The notes under the pieces were generated by a model. The model worked only from the letters and a program-made list of their open reading frames with translations. It was not told the DNA's origin and made no database searches. A stretch of 64,000 nucleotides of DNA from positions 1-64,000 of the forward strand of contig NZ_RCCE01000009.1 in assembly GCF_003663885.1 (NCBI RefSeq). The letters run 5' to 3'. The position numbers and the translations under genes were made by a program. The DNA is from Litoreibacter meonggei. GTDB lineage: Bacteria; Pseudomonadota; Alphaproteobacteria; Rhodobacterales; Rhodobacteraceae. Shown piece after piece: positions 8,307-15,985 of the stretch. Numbering within the stretch: position 1 is the first letter of the stretch; every line of letters begins with the position of its first letter.

Positions 8307-8520
8307 TGGAATGTTGCGTCTCAAAGCAGAGGACGCGGTGCATAATCTTGGCACCGTTTACTCTGATGATGAGGCGACGTTGAGGGCGTTCGGATCGGCC
8401 TACATGAATGATCCAAAAACAATCGGATCACTGACACTTTTTCGCTCAACTGGCGATGTGATTGCCACCTATGATGTGTGGACAAATGAGTGGAAAGAGG
8501 CCGGTGCGATCAACGCATGA
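8299..8520 (+). CDS. Hypothetical protein (73 aa)
   Basis: A 73-aa acidic soluble protein starting inside the 3' end of the preceding gene (8-nt overlap). It has no signal peptide, membrane segment or motif I recognise. The strand-like segments GSLTLFRSTGDVIATYDVW suggest a small alpha/beta fold. The coupled arrangement with the 50-aa protein suggests related function. I cannot assign a family. Confidence 0.55.
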   Translation: MSNGMLRLKAEDAVHNLGTVYSDDEATLRAFGSAYMNDPKTIGSLTLFRSTGDVIATYDVWTNEWKEAGAINA

Positions 8521-8573
8521 TCTTGGGTTTGCAAACTGAAAGTGTTAGACTGTCTGCGCTAAGGAGGCAGTTT

Positions 8574-8990
8574 ATGCGTATCATCACACCCCTAGTTTTT
8601 AGTGCTACACTCGCGGTAGTTCCGTTTTCAGTTTCAGCTTGGGAACATGAAATGGAGCGGGGTGTGGACCTCTACCAAACAGCTGATCCTGTCATGGTGC
8701 TTTCCCTCGTTTGTGACCCCAATTCAGTTTACGGCACAACCGTCAGCGCTGTGATGGTCGGTGTTGGCTCTGACTTGGAAATGAACGCGGTTGCGACTTT
8801 CCGTTTTCCCGATCTCATAACAATCCAAGCAACGCTTGATTATGGTCGCATCTCAAAATCCACAAACGAAGGTGGCGCGTGGGAACCACTGTTGGCGGGA
8901 TTTAGGTCGCATAACACCGTAGAAATTTCCGTTGATGATGTGTCGCATACCGTCAGCCTCGGTGATCCGATGCCGTTTAGCTGCACCTGA
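8574..8990 (+). CDS. Exported hypothetical protein (138 aa)
   Basis: It starts at an ATG preceded by a strong AAGGAGG. Residues 1-20 form a signal peptide (MRIITPLVFSATLAVVPFSV, then SA-WEHEM), so the mature protein is probably periplasmic. Two cysteines, in LVCDPNS and near the C-terminal end (FSCT), could form a disulfide. The mature part is beta-rich by pattern. No family recognised. A longer in-frame start at 8490 overlaps the upstream gene and would bury the signal peptide, so I reject it. Confidence 0.65.
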   Translation: MRIITPLVFSATLAVVPFSVSAWEHEMERGVDLYQTADPVMVLSLVCDPNSVYGTTVSAVMVGVGSDLEMNAVATFRFPDLITIQATLDYGRISKSTNEGGAWEPLLAGFRSHNTVEISVDDVSHTVSLGDPMPFSCT

Positions 8991-9078
8991 TCTGGCCCAA
9001 AGGGCCAGGGCGCGAAGCGCACGGCGGGGCAGGGGGCGGGCGCAGCTCGTCCACTGCCGCGTCACCAATACCCCAGAG

Positions 9079-9107
9079 CAAAAAACCCCCACCTAATCAG
9101 GCAGGGG
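9079..9107 (-). terminator. Terminator of ardC
   Basis: On the minus strand a stem CCCC(TG)CCT / AGGTGGGG closes over loop GATT and is followed by TTTTTTGC. It lies about 50 bp downstream of the ardC stop. The intervening 8991-9156 segment holds nothing else I can support. Confidence 0.7.
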
Positions 9108-9156
9108 CACTAGACATAGAAAATTCTTTGGCTGAATTGCGGGGTAGGGGGATTCC

Positions 9157-10065
9157 TTACGCTGCCGCCTGCTCTTGGGATTTTGTGACCTCGGCGGCGT
9201 CCATGATAAAATCTACTGCCTTCTGCGCTTCTGACGCTGCTTTGAAAATCAAACCTTTGTCGTTTTTCAGGGCTTCAAGCCATCCCTCAACATAGGCCGC
9301 GCTTTGGTCAAAATCTGGCTCGATCCCAAGTTTCACGCCAAGGATGCAAGCGCCGATTTCGGCCACCAGTTCTTCAAACGCATAGGCTTTGCGGTCGTTG
9401 AATTTGCCAAGACGGTCCAACCGCTTCGTGCTGCCTGTCCAGTGGGTCAATTCATGGCCTAAAACTCCAAAATATCGAGCAGCATCAAAGAAGGTGGCTA
9501 TCGGCGGCATGTGAATCTGATCTGTTGACGGGCGATAATATGCGCGGGGTTCGCAGCTGGTCACAATATCGGCTCCGGTACTGGCGAAAAACGCTTCAAG
9601 TTCTGGGTCTGTTTCAGTTCCAAGATCGCGGGGCGGATCGGGCAAAACGTAAAACTCGGCTGGCAAGCCTTCGATCTGGTCGGCGTTAAAAACGTTGTTG
9701 CATTTTGCAAACGGGATGCGGGTTTTGCCTTCGCCTGTTTCGGCTGCGCTTTCGGTCTGGTCGCCTTCCTTCTCGAACGTGCCATAAAAGACAGAACGGG
9801 CGCATTTTGATCCCTTTTTGACGCTACCACCAAGGTCAACCGCCTGTTTGAAAGTCATCCACCTCTCTGATGAAAAATCGCTCATGTGTGCCGATGCCCA
9901 AAGCATCAAGATGTTAACGCCGCGATATGGTTCGCCGTTATGACGCAAGGGCAGGGCAGCGCTACCTGCGCCACCTGTCCACGGCTTACGCCAAGGTGGG
10001 GTGCCTGCTTCAATCTGCGCGATGATTGTGTCTGTGACGTGCTGGTGAATATCAATCTTAGCCAT
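9157..10065 (-). CDS. ardC: ArdC-like antirestriction protein, zincin metallopeptidase type
   Basis: A 302-aa protein. The N-terminal ssDNA-binding ArdC domain is visible at residues 1-110 (DTIIAQIEAGTPPWRKPW, YRGVNILMLW, ERWMTFKQAVDLGG, VKKGSK). The C-terminal half is a zincin-like peptidase with HELTHWTGS near residue 206, the HExxH metal site, and YAFEELVAEIGA as a second-helix glutamate motif. ArdC proteins protect incoming single-stranded plasmid DNA from host restriction and are typical leading-region genes. It is transcribed toward the candidate oriT, so the plus (transferred) strand is its template. An unusually long structured leader precedes it and a terminator follows. Confidence 0.9.
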   Translation of the reverse strand: MAKIDIHQHVTDTIIAQIEAGTPPWRKPWTGGAGSAALPLRHNGEPYRGVNILMLWASAHMSDFSSERWMTFKQAVDLGGSVKKGSKCARSVFYGTFEKEGDQTESAAETGEGKTRIPFAKCNNVFNADQIEGLPAEFYVLPDPPRDLGTETDPELEAFFASTGADIVTSCEPRAYYRPSTDQIHMPPIATFFDAARYFGVLGHELTHWTGSTKRLDRLGKFNDRKAYAFEELVAEIGACILGVKLGIEPDFDQSAAYVEGWLEALKNDKGLIFKAASEAQKAVDFIMDAAEVTKSQEQAAA

Positions 10066-10660
10066 GATCTGAATTTCCTTTGTGGTGGCACATTTGAGGC
10101 TTCGCGCCCCTTAATTGTGCGGGTTTTTGACCAAAGCCCTAAAAGGGCGTCGGCTCTAAAACTTGCCACGTGGCGAACGCGGTGGGGGGCGAGACAAGAT
10201 AAACTGATAGGGTTGGTGCGGCCCGCAGCGTAGCGAGGACACGGCCCTGTCTGTTTGTCTTGTCCGAGGGGGGAGGCCGCGCCTCCACCCTGACGCAACG
10301 CAGTGGCGTTCGGCTTGCCCGAACCCCAAGTAGCCAATGAAAACTTAGGGCCAAAGGCTCGTAGGGCAGGGGGTTATCCAGTGCCGGTTAGGGCGGCTAT
10401 GACCGCCTGAATCCCAAACCCCAGCATTCCCGTAAACGAAGACACCACACATCGAAGTGTCGGGATTGTGGGTAACGCGGCCTGCACAAGGCGAAGCGAA
10501 CGACCGTCACCCGCAGGGCAGATCGCCGAGGCCCAGGGCGGGCATGAGACAAAGGAAACGGGGCGGCTCGGAGAGACGGCCCGACGACTATTGGAACAGC
10601 TCGCATCGGGACGCGGTGTTCTGGTGGAAGCCACTTGCGGCTGGAACTAGGGCGCGGTGC
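10066..10660 (-). promoter_or_regulatory. Long structured leader A, upstream of ardC
   Basis: About 595 nt without a credible gene. Read on the minus strand it aligns in blocks with leader B at 23981-24420: CGTCCCGAT-CGAGCTG, the block CCGTCTCTCCGAGCC, GATCTGCCCTGCGGGT, the hairpin GTTCGGGCAAGCCGAAC, CTACGC---GCCCGCACC, the hairpin GCCCTTTTAGGGC (10136-10148), and a hairpin at 10088-10120 just upstream of the ribosome-binding site. That last hairpin shows compensating changes against copy B. A carries about 190 nt extra in the middle. Function unknown: structured RNA leader, attenuator or single-strand promoter. Confidence 0.6.
10209..10252 (-). repeat. 44-bp inverted repeat, right copy
   Basis: Perfect reverse complement of 7980-8023. 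It lies within leader A in the block corresponding to 24130-24170 in leader B, where the match is partial. The perfect identity to the left copy suggests recent duplication or gene conversion. Confidence 0.9.
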
Positions 10661-10715
10661 CCTGCCCATAGGGCGGGGCATGGGCCATCAAGATCAATCC
10701 TGAGTCTGCTTTACT

Positions 10716-11048
10716 TTAGGAATCCATTGGAAGGCTGACGAAATCACCTTCAATCATTGGAAAGGTGACTTTGGTGAAACCACAATCTTTCAAGAACGAA
10801 ACGATGCCCGTCACCGTCTTGAACTCGCGGACGGAAATTTGTCCTACAAGCCGTGAACGGGCAGTCACCAGCATTTGTGAAGACCCGTCTGGATGATGAG
10901 CCTCCATCGTCCAAAGCCCGTACCAAACTGACGCCTTACGTGTTGGCGACTGACAACATTTGATCATCAGAGTCGAACCTGTTTCAAGGCGCTGTTTTAA
11001 TGCGACTTCCGTTAACACGTTGGGCGTCGTGATTGATGTTTCGCGCAT
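10716..11048 (-). CDS. Hypothetical protein, paralogue of the first virB-operon ORF
   Basis: A 110-aa soluble protein of unknown function. It aligns with the 122-aa protein at 53270-53638: PNV-TE near the N-terminus, then KA-VWYG-W, LV-AR, VR-FKT--G--SFL---GF and PM-EG. The two copies on one plasmid, one at the head of the virB operon, suggest a transfer-related or regulatory role. I use ATG 11048; an in-frame TTG at 11060 is possible, and neither has a good ribosome-binding site. Upstream on the minus strand, TTGATACAATAACATATTACT may include promoter elements. Confidence 0.7.
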   Translation of the reverse strand: MRETSITTPNVLTEVALKQRLETGSTLMIKCCQSPTRKASVWYGLWTMEAHHPDGSSQMLVTARSRLVGQISVREFKTVTGIVSFLKDCGFTKVTFPMIEGDFVSLPMDS

Positions 11049-11120
11049 AATGCAATCCAATACAAAACAGACAGTAATATGTTATTGTATCAAGTCTCAT
11101 CCCATCGACAAGATGCAAAG

Positions 11121-11180
11121 GGGGCTGTCTGCCCCCGCGCCGATGGCGCTCCCCCGAGGATTTTTGGGGGAAGATGAATG
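11121..11180. repeat. 60-bp repeat, copy 1 (hairpin GGGGGC/GCCCCC)
   Basis: 58 of 60 bases match 24851-24910. It begins with a 6-bp stem GGGGGC-TGTCT-GCCCCC and ends TTTTTGGGGGAAGATGAATG. Both copies are open in the same frame and would encode APAPMALPRGFL, but the surrounding frames differ, so I read it as an interspersed non-coding element. I recall similar CCCCCGAGGATTTTT-type sequences between genes in other Rhodobacteraceae, from memory and unchecked. Confidence 0.8.
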
Positions 11181-11290
11181 GGAAAGATCAAATGATTGAC
11201 CGAAAATCCTATGTGATCAACGCAATCAAGCTGCAACGTCAAGTGTAAGCAACCTTGACAGGCTGGTGCAATTCAGCGGAAAGAAGAAAA

Positions 11291-11305
11291 GAACAATACA
11301 AGAAC
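11291..11305 (+). promoter_or_regulatory. LexA (SOS) box of the umuDC operon
   Basis: GAAC-AATACAA-GAAC (GAAC, 7 nt, GAAC) is the reverse complement of the alphaproteobacterial LexA consensus GTTC-N7-GTTC. It lies 14 bp upstream of the chosen umuD start and would place umuDC under the host LexA. Confidence 0.85.
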
Positions 11306-11319
11306 ATAGGGGATGTTGG

Positions 11320-11754
11320 ATGCCTGTTTTTCCGGTGGAAACACCTGTCGTTGCAAATGGTATGCCCCTTCGTATGGTCACAACACCAGCGAGTGCAGGA
11401 TTTCCATCCCCTGCGGGGGATGATTTGGAAGACGAAATAGACCCCATTTCATGGGTCGTTCGGCACCCTTCATCGACGTTTTGGTGGCGTGTCGAAGGTG
11501 ATTGCCTTTGGGACGCTGGAATCCGTGACGGTGATCTGATCGCCGTTGATCGCGCTGGAAAGCGCAGGATCGGACGGGCGGTCCTTGCCGTTGTGGAAGG
11601 GGCAGTGACTGCCAAAATCCTGCGTAAACGGGATGGGCAATATTTTCTGGCCCCGGCAAATGGCCGCGAAAAATTCCCTGATATTGAGCTGACCGAGGAT
11701 AGCGAGATTTGGGGTGTCATTGCAGGTGTGGTGCGGCGGTATGATCTGGAATGA
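11320..11754 (+). CDS. umuD: UmuD-like S24 peptidase, Cys in place of catalytic Ser
   Basis: A 144-aa protein in the size range of UmuD (139 aa in E. coli). The autocleavage region [11 protein letters not shown] corresponds to CGFPSPAAD, with an Ala-Gly bond. The usual catalytic motif GDSM is here GDCL (codon TGC, about residue 68), so the nucleophile would be cysteine; the partner lysine is kept in VTAKIL. The C-terminal fold motif IWGVIAGVV is present. ATG 11320 is preceded by AGGGGAT, while an earlier in-frame ATG at 11266 would lie upstream of the SOS box. It overlaps umuC by ATGA. With UmuC it forms error-prone DNA polymerase V, induced by DNA damage. Confidence 0.88.
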   Translation: MPVFPVETPVVANGMPLRMVTTPASAGFPSPAGDDLEDEIDPISWVVRHPSSTFWWRVEGDCLWDAGIRDGDLIAVDRAGKRRIGRAVLAVVEGAVTAKILRKRDGQYFLAPANGREKFPDIELTEDSEIWGVIAGVVRRYDLE

Positions 11755-13022
11755 AGCGTCCTATCGCAATTTCCGATAGCGCCAATTTCTACGTCTCTGC
11801 CGAAAGGATCTTTGACCCGGCGTTGAAAAACGTGCCGGTGATCGTCTTGTCTAACAATGACGGGTGTGCCGTCGCTCGATCCGATGAAGCGAAGGCGCTA
11901 GGGATCAAGATGGGCGAGCCGCTGCATCTGTTGCGCGACAAGATCAAAGCGCATGGCGTGAAGGTCTTTAGCTCGAACTATACGCTCTATGGCGACATTA
12001 GCCGTCGCGTGGTCGAGGTTTACGAAGACTTCACGCCCAATGTGGAAATTTACTCAATAGATGAATGTTTCTTGGACTTTGGCGGGTTCAAGGATCGCAC
12101 CGAACATGCCCGCGCAATGCGGCGCGAGGTATTGAAGCGCATCGGCGTGCCAGTGCGCGTCGGGATCGCGCCGACAAAGACGTTGGCGAAGTGCGCAAAT
12201 GACATTGCAAAGAAGAATCCGATATTCGCTGGGGTTCTGGATATGATGGACGACACATTGGCCGATTGGCTTCTGCCAATGGTGCCTGTTGGCGACATTT
12301 GGGGGATTGGGCGCAAAACTGACGCGAAACTGCGTCAGCTTGGTATCCGAACAGCGTCAGACCTTCGCGCCATGCCGTTAAGGCAGGCGCGGGCGGTCGG
12401 GACAGTGGTGTTGGAGCGCACGGTTCTGGAACTGCAAGGCGAGCCTTGTCTTGCTTTCGATGATGTAGAACCGCAGCGCAAAGGTATGGCTGTCACCCGC
12501 TCGGCGGGTCAGCCTATGACGGATTTCGACACGGTGTTTCAGGCGGTGTCGGCGCATGTGACCCGCGCAGCGGAAAAACTGCGCCAGCATGGGCTCGTCG
12601 CGGGAGCGCTGACCGTATTTTTCCATACCAACCGGCATCGCAAGGACCGGCCTCAATACGCGGGCAGTCGGTCCACGCGGATCATGCCAATGTCCTGCGA
12701 TACATTCGAGTTGGTGCGAGCGGCGCGGCGGTGTGCAGACGCCGCCTGGCCGAAAGGGAAGACGGCGAAATACGGGTTCACCAAAGCAGGTGTCATGCTC
12801 GATGATCTACTGCCCATCGAGGACCGCCCGCGAACACTCTTTGATGCCCCACGCAGCAAAAACGGTGACGCGATGCGGGCGCTCGATCTGATCAATGATC
12901 GGTTTGGGAAAAAGACCATGGTGTTGGCGAGTGAGGGCATGAAGCGGCCTTGGCAGCTCAGGGCGGATCATCGCAGCCCGCGCTACACAACGCGGCTGTC
13001 AGACCTACCGATTGTCCGGTGA
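11751..13022 (+). CDS. umuC: UmuC, Y-family DNA polymerase V catalytic subunit
   Basis: 423 aa, full length. The palm motifs are clear: [13 protein letters not shown] near the N-terminus, [20 protein letters not shown] (residues ~35-54), [10 protein letters not shown], and the catalytic [13 protein letters not shown] near residues 98-110. The helix-hairpin-helix [12 protein letters not shown] lies near residue 184, and the DUF4113-like C-terminus includes [17 protein letters not shown]. It overlaps umuD by 4 nt. Plasmid-borne umuDC operons give translesion synthesis and help a plasmid survive damage or single-strand entry. Unlike many leading-region genes here it is on the plus strand. Confidence 0.95.
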   Translation: MKRPIAISDSANFYVSAERIFDPALKNVPVIVLSNNDGCAVARSDEAKALGIKMGEPLHLLRDKIKAHGVKVFSSNYTLYGDISRRVVEVYEDFTPNVEIYSIDECFLDFGGFKDRTEHARAMRREVLKRIGVPVRVGIAPTKTLAKCANDIAKKNPIFAGVLDMMDDTLADWLLPMVPVGDIWGIGRKTDAKLRQLGIRTASDLRAMPLRQARAVGTVVLERTVLELQGEPCLAFDDVEPQRKGMAVTRSAGQPMTDFDTVFQAVSAHVTRAAEKLRQHGLVAGALTVFFHTNRHRKDRPQYAGSRSTRIMPMSCDTFELVRAARRCADAAWPKGKTAKYGFTKAGVMLDDLLPIEDRPRTLFDAPRSKNGDAMRALDLINDRFGKKTMVLASEGMKRPWQLRADHRSPRYTTRLSDLPIVR

Positions 13023-13330
13023 CAAAGGCAAAGCCCTTCGTTGGTTGGAAGGATGAAATAGCAGCAATAGGACAATGCGTGCATTGTGTTTTTGCGCCAG
13101 TGGCAACAACGGCGAAAACCTATCCTCAAGACCAATCGTGTGATCATTGCGGGTGAATGTGGTGAGGTATTGCCTAAGGTTATCTTCGTGGACACGGTAG
13201 CGTTTGTTGGCCTAATGGACTGCTATGTTCTTCGGGAATTCTGAAAACGGTGTGTGTTATATATGTGTTAATATATGGGTTACGTTCTAAAAAATTGGGA
13301 TTCAGCTATTCTTATCAAACCCTTGCAAAA

Positions 13331-13593
13331 TAGGTGGTGGGTGATAAGCCACTAAATGGTGGGTGATAAGCCAGCATTTAGTGTGTCACAAGCCAGTGCC
13401 TTGCTTCTAAAGAGAAACTGGTTCTCTCATGCCTTGAGGTGGGTGATAAGCCAGCAAAAATTGACAAAAAGGTGGGTGATAAGCCAATGGATTGACTTGG
13501 TGGGCGATAAGCCACTAGCGTGTGATAAGCCAGTGAAGTATAGAATCGGTGGGTGATAGGCCAGTGCAATGACGACGGTGGGTGATAAGCCAG
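13331..13593 (+). repeat. oriV: Iteron array, probable origin of replication (oriV)
   Basis: Direct repeats of GGTGGGTGATAAGCCA and close variants occur at about 13335, 13358, 13438, 13471, 13499, 13518, 13547 and 13577, with a degenerate copy near 13381. Spacing is irregular, from about 20 to 80 bp. The last copy lies within the first codons of repA. An AT-rich stretch at 13250-13320 (TTATATATGTGTTAATATATGG) just upstream is a candidate unwinding region. Nothing else is apparent in 13023-13330. Iterons before an RPA-type repA are the standard layout of such replicons. Confidence 0.88.
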
Positions 13594-14624
13594 TGAAGCG
13601 GTTAGCAAACCCGCTACTCCCAGACCGGTTCCAACAACCGGATCTGTTTATTTGTGACATCTTCGATGCCGCGCCTAAGAGCGATATGGCTGGTATGGAA
13701 CACCCCGTATTTTCGATTTCCAAGAAGCCGGATCATCAAACCCGTCGCTATGAAAATGGCAACAATTACATCGAAATTTCACCCTCAACAAAGGGACTGG
13801 CGACAGTCTTTGATCGCGACATACTGATCTTCTGCATCTCGCAATTGATCGCAGCTTTGAATGATAAAAAAGAAATTTCAAAAACCGTGAGCTTCAAAGT
13901 CAGCGACTACATTGTCGCTACTGGGAAGCCTGCGGGAGGTAGCGCATATGGTCGGGCTGAAGATGCTTTGGAGCGGTTGCGTGGAACGTCCATCAAAACA
14001 AACATCCATACCGGTGAAGAGCGGCAGTGGCAGGTCTTTGGCCTTGTTGAAAGTGCAAAGACGATACGGCGCGACAATGACGGCGTGCTTCAAGAAGTAC
14101 AGGTGACGCTGTCGGATTGGGTGTTTAATGCGATTCAAGCCAAAGAGGTTTTGACGATCAGCCGGGACTATTTCCGACTGAAAAAGCCTCTAGAGCGCAG
14201 GATGTATGAAATCGCGCGCAAACACTGCGGAAAGTCTTCCGAGTGGCGGATTGGGCTTGAAAAGTTGCGGTTGAAGTGCGGCTCACACTCTTCAGCCAAG
14301 GAGTTCAAGCGCCTGATCAGCAACATCATCGCCGACAGTGACCAGCACGACCATTTCCCCGATTATGACCCCGCTCTTGAAGGCAACATCGTTGTGTTTC
14401 GCAGCAAGGGAACCGTCCCTATGCCCGTCGTCGAGATGTACGAGGGTAGGCTCGATCCTGAGGCGTATCACGATGCGCGCACTGCTGCCCCTGGCTGGGA
14501 TATTCGAATGCTCGAGCAGGAATGGCGGGCATGGTGCGGCAAGGAAGAAATCGAGCCCAAGCATCCGACGCGTCATTTTATCAAGTTTTGCCAAAGCTGG
14601 TTCGAAAAGCGCGGCAGGCCGTAG
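13569..14624 (+). CDS. repA: Plasmid replication initiator RepA (RPA family)
   Basis: 351 aa. The family core is evident: LLPDRFQQPDLFICDIFDAA near residues 16-35, MEHPVFSISKKPD, YIEISPSTKGLATVFDRDIL, ISQLIAALN, AYGRAEDALERLRGT, LTISRDYFRLKKPLERRMYEIARKHCG, SAKEFKRLI. This is the initiator class often found on Rhodobacteraceae plasmids. The start is uncertain: ATG 13569 lies between the last two iterons, and a GTG lies inside the last iteron; the family motif LLPDR must be included, so a start at 13687 is too late. Iterons before and inside the 5' end suggest autoregulation by RepA. The SPARDA operon starts 20 bp downstream. Confidence 0.92.
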   Translation: MTTVGDKPVKRLANPLLPDRFQQPDLFICDIFDAAPKSDMAGMEHPVFSISKKPDHQTRRYENGNNYIEISPSTKGLATVFDRDILIFCISQLIAALNDKKEISKTVSFKVSDYIVATGKPAGGSAYGRAEDALERLRGTSIKTNIHTGEERQWQVFGLVESAKTIRRDNDGVLQEVQVTLSDWVFNAIQAKEVLTISRDYFRLKKPLERRMYEIARKHCGKSSEWRIGLEKLRLKCGSHSSAKEFKRLISNIIADSDQHDHFPDYDPALEGNIVVFRSKGTVPMPVVEMYEGRLDPEAYHDARTAAPGWDIRMLEQEWRAWCGKEEIEPKHPTRHFIKFCQSWFEKRGRP

Positions 14625-14644
14625 CTAGGCAAGATTGGACTACG

Positions 14645-15985
14645 ATGGCAAAGCAAATTACGAATAGCCAGCTTATTGGCGAGATCGGGGAGGTCGCGGC
14701 GAAGGGACGATTCCTCAACATGGGTTTCCAGTTTGACGGGCGGGGGCGACTAGAAGCAGGCATTGATGGTCTCGCCGAGGTCATGGTGGATGGTGTTCCA
14801 CTTGCACAGATGATCGGGGTGCAGGTTAAGGCCACAGACATTGGCAAGTATGCCAATGAAGATGAGGACGGTTTTACGTATCTGTTAAGAACAGTCGACC
14901 TCGAATACTGGCGCATATCAAACATCCCGATAATCTTGGTGCTCTACCGTCGCTCGGACGAAAGCTTCTATTGGAAGGAAATCCCGCGCGATTTTAGCGT
15001 TGAGCAACGAAAACTGCGCTTCAACAAGGCGAATGATGTGCTCAACATAGACGCTGCGGATGCGATCGCGCAGCTCACCGTCCCAAAGACAGGGCATGGG
15101 TATTACGTCCCCCCGCTGGGGGGAGGCGAAGAAGCACTGGTCAACATGCTTCCTATCGAGCTACCGGATGAAATCTATGTGGCGTCAACCCCGTATTCTG
15201 CAAGCCAAGCGATGGCGATCTTATTTGATCGGGACGAGGAGCCTCGATTTGATTGGTCAATCAAGGGGCGCACGTTTTGGTCATTCCACGACCCACGAAA
15301 GGAATGCACGCGCCACATCATCGATGAAGATCAGGTAGATGTCATCGATACCGCGGACATTGCACTGCATGAAGACCGCGACGAGCAGAACAATTTCGCG
15401 TTCTTGTTAAAGCAACTGATGCGGCACCAGTTTAGAGATGACCTTGGATGGTTTAAAGAGACCAAGATCTTCTATTTCCTCGCTCAGGCGGAAAATACGC
15501 CACGCAGCTTCAAGTATGTGGCGACGAAGAACCGCACAGAAACCGATGTTGTGAAAGCTTCCGAGAACAAGAAAGAGCCGGGTCAAATCTCATTTGTTCG
15601 CCATCACGCATTCACGCCGCGTTTTGAGCTGATGCTTGACCAATGGTATCTGATACTTAGTCCGACATACCACTTCACGAACAATGGATTTTCGCCGCAC
15701 TCTTACCCAAGCGCATTGCTGGCGGGGAAAAAACGCCTCGACAACAACGCCTCTCTACGCGGGCAGGTCATTATGTGGCACCGGTTCTTGTCTGGAAGTG
15801 AAGACGGGGATCTAGACCTCTTCGCGCCCGAACCAAGCACGGCAAAAGTGCTAAAATTTGGACCTCCACCGAGCGTGGAACTACCCACGACGGTGCCTGA
15901 AAAGGCTTGGAGTTCACCAAAACCAATTGTTGTCGATGATGACGACGATGCAGAAGAGAGCAAACAAGAAGGGTTGGGCCTGTGA
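14645..15985 (+). CDS. DREN-APAZ effector of a short Argonaute (SPARDA-type) system
   Basis: 446 aa. The N-terminal domain (residues 1-~150) is DUF4365/DREN, a PD-(D/E)xK-type nuclease: [10 protein letters not shown], then GID (Asp41) and QVK (Gln60-x-Lys62). The rest should be the APAZ domain that binds the Argonaute, and the C-terminus is an acidic tail (DDDDDAEE). In characterised SPARDA systems the partner pAgo senses invader DNA with a guide RNA and the oligomerised DREN nuclease degrades DNA and RNA, killing or arresting the cell. ATG 14645 starts at the DREN motif, and an earlier frame overlapping repA is not needed. It overlaps the pAgo gene by 4 nt (GTGA). DREN assignment is firm; APAZ is inferred from position and partner. 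Confidence 0.82.
   Translation: MAKQITNSQLIGEIGEVAAKGRFLNMGFQFDGRGRLEAGIDGLAEVMVDGVPLAQMIGVQVKATDIGKYANEDEDGFTYLLRTVDLEYWRISNIPIILVLYRRSDESFYWKEIPRDFSVEQRKLRFNKANDVLNIDAADAIAQLTVPKTGHGYYVPPLGGGEEALVNMLPIELPDEIYVASTPYSASQAMAILFDRDEEPRFDWSIKGRTFWSFHDPRKECTRHIIDEDQVDVIDTADIALHEDRDEQNNFAFLLKQLMRHQFRDDLGWFKETKIFYFLAQAENTPRSFKYVATKNRTETDVVKASENKKEPGQISFVRHHAFTPRFELMLDQWYLILSPTYHFTNNGFSPHSYPSALLAGKKRLDNNASLRGQVIMWHRFLSGSEDGDLDLFAPEPSTAKVLKFGPPPSVELPTTVPEKAWSSPKPIVVDDDDDAEESKQEGLGL

Noticed and set aside
10139-10738. Several overlapping open frames (60-115 codons) on both strands
   Set aside because: They coincide with leader A, whose conserved blocks do not keep any reading frame relative to leader B.
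13331-13593. Regular short repeats suggestive of a CRISPR array
   Set aside because: Repeats are 16-17 bp, irregularly spaced, lie before repA, and no cas genes exist; they are replication iterons.
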